64,000 nucleotides of DNA from Robiginitomaculum sp. (lineage in GTDB: Bacteria > Pseudomonadota > Alphaproteobacteria > Caulobacterales > Maricaulaceae): contig JAESTZ010000096.1 in the NCBI GenBank assembly GCA_016763315.1, positions 1-64,000 of the forward strand, written 5' to 3'. Positions 51,457 through 59,857 of this stretch are shown piece after piece. Within the stretch, counting starts at the first letter, position 1. Each line of letters opens with the position of its first letter. The notes under the pieces are model-generated. The model saw only the letters and a program-made list of their open reading frames with translations. It did not search any database and was not told the origin of the DNA. A program made the position numbers and the translations under genes.

Positions 51457-53637
51457 ATGATATTTGCTCTGTCAATACTTCCCATATCAATAACTGTTGG
51501 CATTTCGATTGATTTTCAACGAGCCTATGTGGAGCGCTCTCGTTTGCGCGATGCACTGGATTCATCGGTTTTAGCTGCTGCAAGAGCGCATTTGATGGCG
51601 GCAAACCTAGACAAGAAACAACGTGAAGCAAAAGCAACAAGTGTAGGCAAACAGTTTTTTTCGGCAGCATTAGCCGGGCGTAAAAACCGTATTTCCGAAC
51701 CGGAAGTTACCTTTACATATACCGCAGATAATGAAATTCGTGCTGCGGGCAAGGGGGTGGTCAATACTATCTTTGGGGGATTGCTCGGCGTTAATTCTGT
51801 TGATGTGAAATCGGAATCCAGAGCAATGGCCGGTGATGCCCGTGTGGTCGAAGTTACATTGATGCTCGACAATACCGCTTCGATGTTCTCCAGCAACCGG
51901 TTTGTTATTATGCGTGAAGCGGCAATGAATTTTGTCGACACAATGTATGACGAGAGCCCATCACCTGAATTAGTCAGGGTTTCAGTTGTTCCTTGGTCGG
52001 TGATGGTCAATATAAAGTCGGAAGCTGTTGCAGTTTCTGACGGTAACCAATATGCGTGGAGTAGTCTTCCTGCCGCAGGATCAAGGAAAACGCCTAATCC
52101 AACCAATAGCGACCGGGTCAAGAATTTATCTCACCCTGACACTGGAAAACCGATGTCTAAATCGACATTGAAAAGCATGTTTGCCCCTGTTCCTTGGCGT
52201 GGGTGTGTTCGTGCTGCACCAAGCGAAATAAAAACAAATGCTTCTGGCGGGGTTTCACAACCGATAACTGATAAACTGGTGAGTTCAATGCGTTGGCCAG
52301 TTGGTTGGGTTAAGCCAGAGATTGAAAACAGATGGTATAGGCTTTCTTGCCCGAAGCCCAAACCGAAGCCAAAGCCAAAACCGGATCCGGATTCTAAACC
52401 AAAACCAAAACCAAAACCAAAACCCAAGCCTAAGCCTAAGCCTAAGCCTAAGCCGAAGCCTAAGCCGAAGCCTAAGCCGAAGCCCAAACCGAAGCCGGGG
52501 CCACAAGGCTTTTTGTTTGATGTGCCACAACGCACTTATGTCGAAGCTGTTGAGGTCGAGCCTAGGTCTTTATTTAGCACTACTGCTATTAAGCAAAACC
52601 TCGGTAAAGCCGATGATTGGCCTATGCCGCTTTCTTTGTCAGAGAATAGTTTGCTTGGTGATTTGCCAAACGACGATTGGTCGATAGATTTGGCAAGCGA
52701 TGATTCCAAGAAGAAAAAGAAAAAGAAAAAGAAAAAAAAGAAGAAGAAGAAAAAAAAGAAAAAACCCAAACCTAAGCCCAAACCGAAGCCAAAACCTGGT
52801 CCCAACCCTGGGCAAGTCTGTGGTAAATGGTACGATTCTAAGACGTTGCGATGCTGGCAAGATCCAAAAGGTTGGCAAAGGAATATGTATATCCCAAAAA
52901 CACAAAATTGTTCGGATGATAGTAAATATGGGAAGAAAACCGGCACTTTACCTGCATGTGTTTCTGACCCGAATGAATTTGCCTGGAACAATAGTGGCGG
53001 CAAGATGTGTAAATGGCAAAACAAAGTACTGCCATGGAATGTCAATAAAGGCATATCAGGTCCAAACTTGAATTGCCCAACAGCAATGTTACCTTTGTCC
53101 AGTAATAGGCAACAAATTCAGGAAAAACTGGAGCATATGTATCCGGTTCCTGGTGGCACGCAGGCGCATTTGGGGTTGTTGTGGGGTTTAAGAATGCTCT
53201 CTCCAAGAACTGAATGGTCAAAGTTCTGGGGCTTGAGCGGCTCGAACGCTGCCAGAGAATGGAACCCGAAGAAAACTCGCAAAGTTGGTATTTTACTTAC
53301 TGATGGCGAGAATGTAGCGCCATTTGATTTTGAGGGCTATCTCGGGTGTAATGATCAAAGCCGAAAAGGGATCGCCGGCAAATGCTGGAAACACCCGGGT
53401 GTGGTAAAACTTGATCAAAAGACTTTGGATAATTTGATGTTAGCTACCTGCAAGGCGATGACTGATGATTATGATATTGAGCTTTATACCATTGCAGTGG
53501 ACATAAATAATTCCACGGCAATCAAATTGCTGAAAGATTGCGCCGGTGACCCAAAACGGGCATTTAACATAAAATCATCGCAACTTGATTCAACATTTCA
53601 ATCAATTGCCGCGCGTACTTTACGACTTACTCGTTAA
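51457..53637 (+). CDS. TadE/TadG-type von Willebrand A protein with Lys-Pro and poly-Lys tracts
   Basis: 726 residues from the first ATG. The N-terminus (GGNTA before and MIFALSILPISITVGISIDFQRAY after the ATG) is the TadE/TadG membrane helix of Flp-pilus-associated secreted proteins. A von Willebrand A domain follows, MIDAS motif LDNTAS at residues 138-142 and GILLTDGEN near 616. Between these halves lie a Lys-Pro repeat (residues 299-347), a spacer of 70 residues, a run of 19 lysines (418-436) and another Lys-Pro run. The upstream frame encodes a plausible extension (SRFFTATGGNTA) but has no ATG, GTG or TTG, so the true start is unclear. No other tad genes are nearby. Confidence 0.82.
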   Translation: MIFALSILPISITVGISIDFQRAYVERSRLRDALDSSVLAAARAHLMAANLDKKQREAKATSVGKQFFSAALAGRKNRISEPEVTFTYTADNEIRAAGKGVVNTIFGGLLGVNSVDVKSESRAMAGDARVVEVTLMLDNTASMFSSNRFVIMREAAMNFVDTMYDESPSPELVRVSVVPWSVMVNIKSEAVAVSDGNQYAWSSLPAAGSRKTPNPTNSDRVKNLSHPDTGKPMSKSTLKSMFAPVPWRGCVRAAPSEIKTNASGGVSQPITDKLVSSMRWPVGWVKPEIENRWYRLSCPKPKPKPKPKPDPDSKPKPKPKPKPKPKPKPKPKPKPKPKPKPKPKPKPGPQGFLFDVPQRTYVEAVEVEPRSLFSTTAIKQNLGKADDWPMPLSLSENSLLGDLPNDDWSIDLASDDSKKKKKKKKKKKKKKKKKKKPKPKPKPKPKPGPNPGQVCGKWYDSKTLRCWQDPKGWQRNMYIPKTQNCSDDSKYGKKTGTLPACVSDPNEFAWNNSGGKMCKWQNKVLPWNVNKGISGPNLNCPTAMLPLSSNRQQIQEKLEHMYPVPGGTQAHLGLLWGLRMLSPRTEWSKFWGLSGSNAAREWNPKKTRKVGILLTDGENVAPFDFEGYLGCNDQSRKGIAGKCWKHPGVVKLDQKTLDNLMLATCKAMTDDYDIELYTIAVDINNSTAIKLLKDCAGDPKRAFNIKSSQLDSTFQSIAARTLRLTR
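52351..52497 (+). repeat. Hexanucleotide-type repeat encoding (Lys-Pro)n
   Basis: Tandem hexamers of the kinds CCAAAA and CCTAAG/CCGAAG encode Lys-Pro pairs at residues 299-347, broken once by a short Asp/Ser-containing segment. Such DNA is prone to length change by slippage in whole codons (6-base units keep frame). Confidence 0.9.
52708..52797 (+). repeat. Poly-lysine tract (A-rich) and second Lys-Pro run
   Basis: 52708-52764 is almost only A and G in AAA/AAG codons, encoding 19 lysines, with uninterrupted A runs of up to eight; 52765-52797 encodes five Lys-Pro pairs. A runs of this kind are slippery for polymerase and ribosome. Confidence 0.9.
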
Positions 53638-53669
53638 ATGGCTCTGGGCTTTAATAAGGATTTTGTATC

Positions 53670-54647
53670 TTGAAACTACCAACTTTCAATGATGTAGAGC
53701 AGGCTCATTTGCTACTTGCCGGTGATGTAGTTCGCACACCACTTTTGCGTTCTGATATACTTGATCAGATAGCTAAAAGGAGGGTGTGGGTTAAGGCCGA
53801 GTGCCTGCAATATACTGGCTCATTCAAGTACAGAGGTGGACGCTACCGGATTTTATGTATGACAGAGGAGCAATGCCAAAATGGTGTTGTTGCATATTCG
53901 TCTGGCAACCACGCGCAAGGTGTGGCTTTGGCCGCTTTAAAGCGCGGTATGAAATCTTTGATTGTCATGCCAAGCGATACCCCAAAAGTTAAAGTGGACG
54001 GTGTCAGAAGCCTTGACGGTGAGGTGCGGTTCTATGACCGGCTGCACGAGGACAGAGAGCAAATTGCCGCAACAATTGCAGCGGATACTGGTGCTGTACT
54101 GATACCGCCATTTGACGACTTTCACGTGGTTTGTGGACAGGGAAGTGTCGGTATGGAGATTGCCGAAGAATTCGCCATAAAGAATGAAGAACTGCAAGCC
54201 GTCGTAACAAATGCTGGCGGTGGTGGGCTAACTGCAGGTGTTGCTTTGGCTCTAGAAAGAAAAATGCCTGGAGTAAAAATATACACATCTGAACCGGATG
54301 GATTTGATGATCATAGGCGCTCCCTCAGTAGTGGACTTCGAGAACGAAACTCCAAGCTGAGTGGCTCTATATGTGATGCGTTAATGGCCGAGCAACCGGG
54401 GGAACTGACTTTCAGTATCAATAAAGACAGAGTTTCTGCCGGTTTAGTTGTTACTGACGAGCAAGTTATGGCCGCAATGAAATTTGCCTTTTTGCATCTT
54501 AAAGTCGTTTTGGAACCGGGCGGAGCCGCATCACTTGCCTGTGCAATGTACGGATTGATCCCGGGTGCGGGTTCGGTCTGTGTTATTGCGACTGGCGGGA
54601 ATGTTGATCCAGTATTGTTTAATCAGGCGATTGCTGACCCATACTGA
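53670..54647 (+). CDS. Serine/threonine dehydratase-family PLP enzyme
   Basis: A 325-residue fold-type II PLP enzyme: YTGSFKYRGGRYR (PLP lysine), VVAYSSGNHAQGVALAA, and the glycine loop NAGGGGLTAGVALAL. It resembles catabolic threonine dehydratase, serine racemase and related 3-hydroxyaspartate dehydratases, which share this length and lack the C-terminal ACT domain. Start TTG 53670 with AAGGA ten bases upstream. The end overlaps slt (opposite strand) by 29 bases. Substrate is not settled. Confidence 0.88.
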   Translation: MKLPTFNDVEQAHLLLAGDVVRTPLLRSDILDQIAKRRVWVKAECLQYTGSFKYRGGRYRILCMTEEQCQNGVVAYSSGNHAQGVALAALKRGMKSLIVMPSDTPKVKVDGVRSLDGEVRFYDRLHEDREQIAATIAADTGAVLIPPFDDFHVVCGQGSVGMEIAEEFAIKNEELQAVVTNAGGGGLTAGVALALERKMPGVKIYTSEPDGFDDHRRSLSSGLRERNSKLSGSICDALMAEQPGELTFSINKDRVSAGLVVTDEQVMAAMKFAFLHLKVVLEPGGAASLACAMYGLIPGAGSVCVIATGGNVDPVLFNQAIADPY

Positions 54648-56661
54648 ACATATCACTATTCAAGCTTCCACGGTGCAAATCAGAGTTTAACCTAATTAAT
54701 GTTGGGGTTTTACTGATTCTATTACGGTAAACTTGGACATTTTCCATCAATCTTTGAACATAATTTCTGGTTTCCGAAAAAGGTATACTTTCTACCCAGT
54801 CAACAGGATCGACATCAGTTCTTGGGTCACCATAGTCTTTTATCCATTGTTTAGCTCTGCTGCGACCGGCATTGTAGGCGGCGGCACTTAAGATGTAGGA
54901 GCCGTCAAATTCTTCGAGTAATTCTTGTAAATGTGCCGAACCGATATTGAGGTTATAAGCCGGATCATCGGTAAGCCAGCTTCTTTGATATTTCAAACCA
55001 TTTGCCCTGGCCGTTTGGCGGGCGGTGTTGGGCATTAATTGCATTAGACCTCGCGCTCCTGCGTGACTAACCGCTTTGGAATTCAACTCACTTTCTTGAC
55101 GCGACAAAGCCATGACGAAAGCTTTTTCCGGACGGTTCTTTAAATCAGGAAGGTCAAGCAATGGCCAACTGCTATCGGGAAGTATTTCATTGCGGCGCAA
55201 AGCAGCTTTTGCTGCGCGAACAGCTATTCCGGCATGTCCATTTTGGCGATTTAGTCGTGCTAACATAACATGGTCAACTGCTCCGGGCAGAATATCATCA
55301 AGGTGATAGCTAAAGCGACGGTATGTGTTTAAATCCCCGATCAGGGACAGTAAGCTTAAGGCTTGTACTTGTGTGTGACTGACAAATGCCAGCTTTGCCC
55401 AGTCATCTGGTTCCGGATCAGAGCCAAGGTTGATGTATCCAGGGCCGATTTTTTCCTGAGCCAACTGGCCATAATAAGTGAAATTGAATTCTGCTGCTTT
55501 GCCGTATTGCCTATAAGCATCAACCTCAAGGCCTCGCGCTTGTAATGCCGCGCCTAACCAATAATATGATCTGGACTTGGATACGGGAGTGCGGACATTC
55601 TCTACCATTTTTCTGAAGTGTTGTTCAGCTTGTTTTGGCTTGCTCAACTTGCGTAAAGCCAACCAGCCGGCCAACCATTCGCCTTGGGCAAAACTACTAC
55701 CGCGTTCAAAACCGTTTGCTCTGGCTAATTGATAAGCAATTTCAAATTCTTTATCTTTAATCGCCCGCCGAGCCAAAAGGTGCCGTTCACTCCATAATCG
55801 CTGTTGCCCTTTAACGCTATTCACTTTGGCGGGTATCAGCAAGATCATCGCTGTGGCTTCTTTGGATTTCCCTGCTTTGCGTCGCCATCTGGCACGTTCA
55901 AAAAGCAAGCCGGGGTGTGTTTGTAGTTCTGGCGGCACCTTGGCAAGAGCGCTATCAACACCCCGGGATCTGCGCATTAACCGTATGCGGGCAATGCTTA
56001 AGGCTTTGAAGTCTTTATCAACTTTCCCAAGAAGTTTTTGCGCCTCTGTTGCTCTTTGCTCCCACAACAACATATTTATTCTTACTTTGTGATCCTCGGT
56101 GCTAATTAGGTTACCACGGGTTTTTAATATTTCAGTTCCAATTTTTTTAGGAATAAAATTATTCCGCCAAGCATCGCTTAAAATCGCGATTGCCTGTTTT
56201 TCTTCGCCGATGCTGAACCATGCCTCGGCTTCGGCTACTTTTCCTGCACCGGAAATAGCCGGCCAACTTGCGAACCAGTCGATAATGGCTTGTGGTTCCA
56301 TACCGGATTGGGCAATTTTTCTTTCGGCTAATATCCGAATGCGGGTGTGCCTTGGCCAGTTTTCCAGTGTTTTTACCGCCGCCGCAAGTTCGAAATAAGT
56401 AATGTCATTATCGTTTAAAGCCATCTGCCAATCAATTAACCCGGTGGCGGCATCCTGTTTTACACCGGCGCGATAGCCTCGCAGTTCACCCCATTGTTGG
56501 TTCGTGGCCGCGGCCATAGCTCGTCGAAAATGAGCAAATTCCAAATCCTCTAATATGATGGAATTATTGGTAGGCATCGGTTTAAGTGTCGGCGCAACAT
56601 CAAAAGTATAAGCCGGCATAGCCGTCAAAAAAAGTGCAAAAACCGTGAGCATTGATCGCAT
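54619..56661 (-). CDS. slt: Soluble lytic murein transglycosylase
   Basis: A 680-residue exported lytic transglycosylase (GH23). Signal peptide (ends TAMPAYTF), a long alpha-superhelical TPR-like ring (about residues 30-500), then the catalytic domain with Glu in ALSRQESELNSKAVS, ARGLMQLMPNTARQTA and AAYNAGRSRAKQWI. It cleaves glycan strands to 1,6-anhydro-muropeptides during wall turnover. The gene is divergent from dapA, a conserved alphaproteobacterial arrangement. Confidence 0.96.
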   Translation of the reverse strand: MRSMLTVFALFLTAMPAYTFDVAPTLKPMPTNNSIILEDLEFAHFRRAMAAATNQQWGELRGYRAGVKQDAATGLIDWQMALNDNDITYFELAAAVKTLENWPRHTRIRILAERKIAQSGMEPQAIIDWFASWPAISGAGKVAEAEAWFSIGEEKQAIAILSDAWRNNFIPKKIGTEILKTRGNLISTEDHKVRINMLLWEQRATEAQKLLGKVDKDFKALSIARIRLMRRSRGVDSALAKVPPELQTHPGLLFERARWRRKAGKSKEATAMILLIPAKVNSVKGQQRLWSERHLLARRAIKDKEFEIAYQLARANGFERGSSFAQGEWLAGWLALRKLSKPKQAEQHFRKMVENVRTPVSKSRSYYWLGAALQARGLEVDAYRQYGKAAEFNFTYYGQLAQEKIGPGYINLGSDPEPDDWAKLAFVSHTQVQALSLLSLIGDLNTYRRFSYHLDDILPGAVDHVMLARLNRQNGHAGIAVRAAKAALRRNEILPDSSWPLLDLPDLKNRPEKAFVMALSRQESELNSKAVSHAGARGLMQLMPNTARQTARANGLKYQRSWLTDDPAYNLNIGSAHLQELLEEFDGSYILSAAAYNAGRSRAKQWIKDYGDPRTDVDPVDWVESIPFSETRNYVQRLMENVQVYRNRISKTPTLIRLNSDLHRGSLNSDMFSMGQQSPD

Positions 56662-56729
56662 TAGAGCTGTATACCAAGTAACTAAACAACATATCTAGCA
56701 CATAATCCTCAATAGGGAATAAATCCATG

Positions 56730-56759
56730 CTGGAAAAAATCTTAAAGCTTGGATATAAT
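56730..56759 (+). promoter_or_regulatory. Possible dapA promoter
   Basis: A consensus TATAAT at 56754-56759 with a CTGGAA -35-like hexamer 18 bases upstream. Transcription would start near 56766, leaving a very short leader before either dapA start candidate. Confidence 0.45.
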
Positions 56760-56785
56760 GTACATTCAAGAATATGGATTTAATA

Positions 56786-57664
56786 ATGTTTTTTGGTTCT
56801 ATACCTGCTTTGGTGACGCCTTTTTCAGATGGAAAGCTGGATATATCTAGCTTTAGCGAGTTTGTTGAGTGGCAAATTGCCAGTGGCAGCCATGGTCTGG
56901 TTCCTTGTGGGACTACCGGGGAAGCTGTAACCTTAGAGCCTGACGAACATCGGCTTGTGGTTGAAACCTGTGTTGTTCAGGCGCGAGGCAGGGTTCCGGT
57001 AATTGCCGGGGCTGGCTCGAACGCTACTCATCGGGCGGTTCAATTGGCTGAAATGGCAAAAGCAGTTGGTGCCGATGCTGTTTTAATTGCTGCTCCATGG
57101 TATAACAAGCCAAGTCAACAGGGAATTTTTGAACATTTCTCCGCAATTTCCAAAGTCGGCATACCGATTGTTGTTTATAATGTTCCTGGCCGAACAGTCG
57201 TTGATATATCAGTGCCGACACTGGCTAGAATTGCAGCTTTGGATAATGTTGTGGGAATAAAAGATGCAACAGCCAATCTGGATAGAGTAAAACTGCAGCG
57301 CCAAGCGTGTGGTGGTGACTTTGTACAATTATCCGGTGACGATCCAACTGCTTTGCAGTTTCACGAGCAAGGAGGTCTGGGTTGTATTTCTGTTACGGCT
57401 AACGTATTGCCAAAAACATGTGCAGCATTTCAAATTGCCTTACGCGAAAATAACATGGCAAGAGCAATAGAGCTGGACGCAAAACTACAAGCAGCACACA
57501 AAGCGATGTTCGTAGATGCAAGTCCTGCTCCAGCAAAATATTTGTTGGCAAAGATGGGCTTTATTAAAAACGAACTTCGATTACCTATGGTAACTGCAAA
57601 TGCAGGTGCATGCGCGGTTATTGATCAAGCGCTAACCGGATTGTTAGAACAGGAAAATATATAA
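56786..57664 (+). CDS. dapA: 4-hydroxy-tetrahydrodipicolinate synthase
   Basis: A 292-residue TIM-barrel aldolase joining pyruvate and aspartate semialdehyde in lysine/diaminopimelate synthesis. GTTGEAVTL (substrate loop), Tyr in VVYNVPGRT and Schiff-base Lys in [13 protein letters not shown] are all present. [13 protein letters not shown] is the expected N-terminus, so ATG 56786 is favoured; ATG 56774 would add four residues. Followed immediately by smpB. Confidence 0.96.
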   Translation: MFFGSIPALVTPFSDGKLDISSFSEFVEWQIASGSHGLVPCGTTGEAVTLEPDEHRLVVETCVVQARGRVPVIAGAGSNATHRAVQLAEMAKAVGADAVLIAAPWYNKPSQQGIFEHFSAISKVGIPIVVYNVPGRTVVDISVPTLARIAALDNVVGIKDATANLDRVKLQRQACGGDFVQLSGDDPTALQFHEQGGLGCISVTANVLPKTCAAFQIALRENNMARAIELDAKLQAAHKAMFVDASPAPAKYLLAKMGFIKNELRLPMVTANAGACAVIDQALTGLLEQENI

Positions 57665-57665
57665 A

Positions 57666-58148
57666 ATGGCCGGCAAAGGTCGAAAAAAGACTGATGGTAA
57701 CAGCCAGATAGCCGACAACCGTCGAGCACGGTTTGATTATCATATCGAGGAGGTGTTCGAGGCTGGAATCATGCTTGTGGGAACCGAAGTCAAGGCGCTG
57801 CGCGAGGGTAAAGCCAATATTGCAGAATCCTATGTTTCATTTGAAAATGGTGCTTTAACTTTGATAAATGCTAATTTCCCAATTTTTGCTCCGGCTAGTC
57901 AGTTTAATCACGAACCTACCAGACCGCGAAAACTGTTACTTAACAAGCGTGAAGTAGAGAAAATAGCCAATGCAATTAACCGCAAAGGTAGAACAATCGT
58001 TCCTTTGAAATTATACTTTAATAAGCGTGGCTTGGTTAAATTGGAAATTGCTGTTTCCACCGGCAAAAAACTTCATGACAAACGCGAGACTTCAAAGAAT
58101 CGGGACTGGAAGCGTGATCAATCTCGTTTGATGCGCGAGCGTGGCTAA
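57666..58148 (+). CDS. smpB: SsrA-binding protein
   Basis: A 160-residue SmpB, the tmRNA partner in ribosome rescue. [39 protein letters not shown], then the KLLLNKREV and KKLHDKRE basic motifs and a C-terminal [15 protein letters not shown] tail that enters the A site. Starts one base after the dapA stop. The tmRNA gene itself is not in the window. Confidence 0.98.
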   Translation: MAGKGRKKTDGNSQIADNRRARFDYHIEEVFEAGIMLVGTEVKALREGKANIAESYVSFENGALTLINANFPIFAPASQFNHEPTRPRKLLLNKREVEKIANAINRKGRTIVPLKLYFNKRGLVKLEIAVSTGKKLHDKRETSKNRDWKRDQSRLMRERG

Positions 58149-58150
58149 TT

Positions 58151-58813
58151 TTAGTTTTGTTTTTTTAGCCCCGATTTAATCAACTCGAACACATCGTCAA
58201 ACATGGCTTCGGTCAGCCTTCCGGTATTAGTGTTGTAGCGTGAGCAATGATAACTGTTAATCAGGCGAAACTTTCGATTGTTGAATTCGATGTCATGCAC
58301 GGCACAATGGGTAAATTTATAGTCTTTCTTGCGAACACCAAATGTGGTCAATACATTGTTATGGGCAATATGTCCTAAAGCTAAAATTGTTGTTAGTTGC
58401 GGCAGGTTTTTGATCCGGCTCAGCAGGAATGGCCGACAATTTTGCGCTTCTGAGGCTATTGGTTTGTTTTGCGGCGGAACGCATCGAACCGCGTTGGTGA
58501 TCATGCAATCATGTAATTTTAGGCCGTCATCTGGCGTTTTCTTGTAAACACCTTTGGCAAAGCCATGTTTAATCAACGCCTTGAACAGCAGGTCACCAGC
58601 CCCGTCGCCGGTAAATGGCCGCCCAGTTTTATTGGCTCCGCCACGCCCCGGTGCCATGCCAACTATCAGGAATTTTGCCGTATCATTCCCGAAGGATTTG
58701 ACAGGGGCATTATACCAGTTCGGTTCATCGGCAATTATCTGATTGCGATAGGCAACAAGACGCGGACAAAGCTGGCAATCAAGGGGTGCTTCTGGTGGGT
58801 ATTGATGAATCAT
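58151..58813 (-). CDS. Uracil-DNA glycosylase, family 5 (UDGb)
   Basis: A 220-residue iron-sulfur uracil-DNA glycosylase, removing uracil and other deaminated bases. CQLC (Cys13, Cys16) with later cysteines in NAVRCVPP and AQNCRPF supply the 4Fe-4S ligands. Motif GMAPGRGGANKTGRPFTGD is the family-5 active-site form, and SYHCSRYNTNTGRLT the C-terminal motif with histidine. Converges with smpB, two bases between ends. Family 4 is the alternative, less likely given motif A. Confidence 0.92.
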   Translation of the reverse strand: MIHQYPPEAPLDCQLCPRLVAYRNQIIADEPNWYNAPVKSFGNDTAKFLIVGMAPGRGGANKTGRPFTGDGAGDLLFKALIKHGFAKGVYKKTPDDGLKLHDCMITNAVRCVPPQNKPIASEAQNCRPFLLSRIKNLPQLTTILALGHIAHNNVLTTFGVRKKDYKFTHCAVHDIEFNNRKFRLINSYHCSRYNTNTGRLTEAMFDDVFELIKSGLKKQN

Positions 58814-58880
58814 TTGTTTTCTTTATTAGCGATGATATGAATAGTAAAAACATTATCATTCTAATTCATGCGTATGACAA

Positions 58881-59396
58881 ATGAAACGACAATTACAATT
58901 CGATCAAGCCTATATTGCATTTGGCGCTAATTTGTCTGGTTCAAGTAGCTCGCCAGATGAAACTATTATGGCTGCTATAAAATCGCTTGATTGTGTAGGT
59001 ATACAATTTATTCGCAGTTCATCTATGTGGAAAAGCCCTGCATGGCCGAACCCTTCCGAACCGGAATTTACCAATGCTGTGGCCTTATTCATGTCACACC
59101 TGTCACCATTGCGACTGATGAACAGGTTACTTAAGTGCGAAGCCGATTTTGGTAGAATACGCAGATCAAAAAATGCCCCACGGACAATAGATATAGATTT
59201 GATTTCTTACGGGCAAAACTTGTCAGCAACAAGAAGGGTGCAATTACCACACCCACGGGCACATGAGAGAGCTTTTGTATTATTGCCGCTGCAAGAGATC
59301 GCTCCTAAATGGAAGTTGCCAGGAGGGGGTAGCTCAATTTCAGAATTAGTTGTCCATCTAAATCCGAATGACCGGCAACAGACAAAAAACGCCTAA
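58881..59396 (+). CDS. folK: 2-amino-4-hydroxy-6-hydroxymethyldihydropteridine pyrophosphokinase
   Basis: A 171-residue HPPK catalysing pyrophosphoryl transfer in folate synthesis. AYIAFGANLSG, SSMWKSPAW, FTNAVALF, and the catalytic RRSKNAPRTIDIDLISYG with paired Asp, then LPHPRAHERAFVLLPLQEIAP. The ATG at 58881 has no strong ribosome binding site. It stands between the glycosylase and rpoZ; folB/folP are not adjacent. Confidence 0.95.
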   Translation: MKRQLQFDQAYIAFGANLSGSSSSPDETIMAAIKSLDCVGIQFIRSSSMWKSPAWPNPSEPEFTNAVALFMSHLSPLRLMNRLLKCEADFGRIRRSKNAPRTIDIDLISYGQNLSATRRVQLPHPRAHERAFVLLPLQEIAPKWKLPGGGSSISELVVHLNPNDRQQTKNA

Positions 59397-59480
59397 GCTG
59401 CAAAATAGATATTGCGCTTGGTTGTCGAGCCTAGTATGCAGAACAACTTATAAACAGAATTTAAGTTTGAGAGCTTTTCC

Positions 59481-59852
59481 ATGGCCAGAGTTACCGTTGA
59501 AGATTGCATTGATAAAGTTGATACCAGATTTGATTTGGTGTTATTGGCGGCGCATCGTGCGCGGTCTATTTTGTCTGGAGCGCCATTGCTGGTCGAGCGA
59601 GACAATGACAAGAATGCAGTAGTTGCATTACGCGAAATTGCTGATGAAGTGATTGATCTTTCTGGGCTTCAAGAAAGCATTATCGGTGGTCTGCAAAAAG
59701 TCGTGCTTGATGACGATGATACAGATGATGTTTTGGTTGCTGATCCTCTGGCGATTGAGCACAAAGTAGAAGAAGAGCAAGTGGTAAGCGAGTTGGACAT
59801 GATGCGTGCGCTTACTGCTGATCGTGACGGCTCTTCGGATAGTCGTTTCTGA
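59481..59852 (+). CDS. rpoZ: RNA polymerase omega subunit
   Basis: A 123-residue omega subunit, which assists RNA polymerase assembly and takes part in ppGpp binding. [31 protein letters not shown] region and [14 protein letters not shown] are canonical; the acidic C-terminal extension is usual in alphaproteobacteria. It directly precedes the ppGpp synthetase/hydrolase gene (five bases), linking it functionally to the stringent response. Confidence 0.97.
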   Translation: MARVTVEDCIDKVDTRFDLVLLAAHRARSILSGAPLLVERDNDKNAVVALREIADEVIDLSGLQESIIGGLQKVVLDDDDTDDVLVADPLAIEHKVEEEQVVSELDMMRALTADRDGSSDSRF

Positions 59853-59857
59853 TTTTG

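Noticed and set aside
52131-52535. Glycine/phenylalanine/leucine-repeat protein on the minus strand
   Set aside because: It is the antisense reading of the Lys-Pro repeat DNA; the sense strand has intact vWA domains on both sides.
52536-53054. Poly-phenylalanine protein on the minus strand
   Set aside because: Antisense of the poly-lysine tract.
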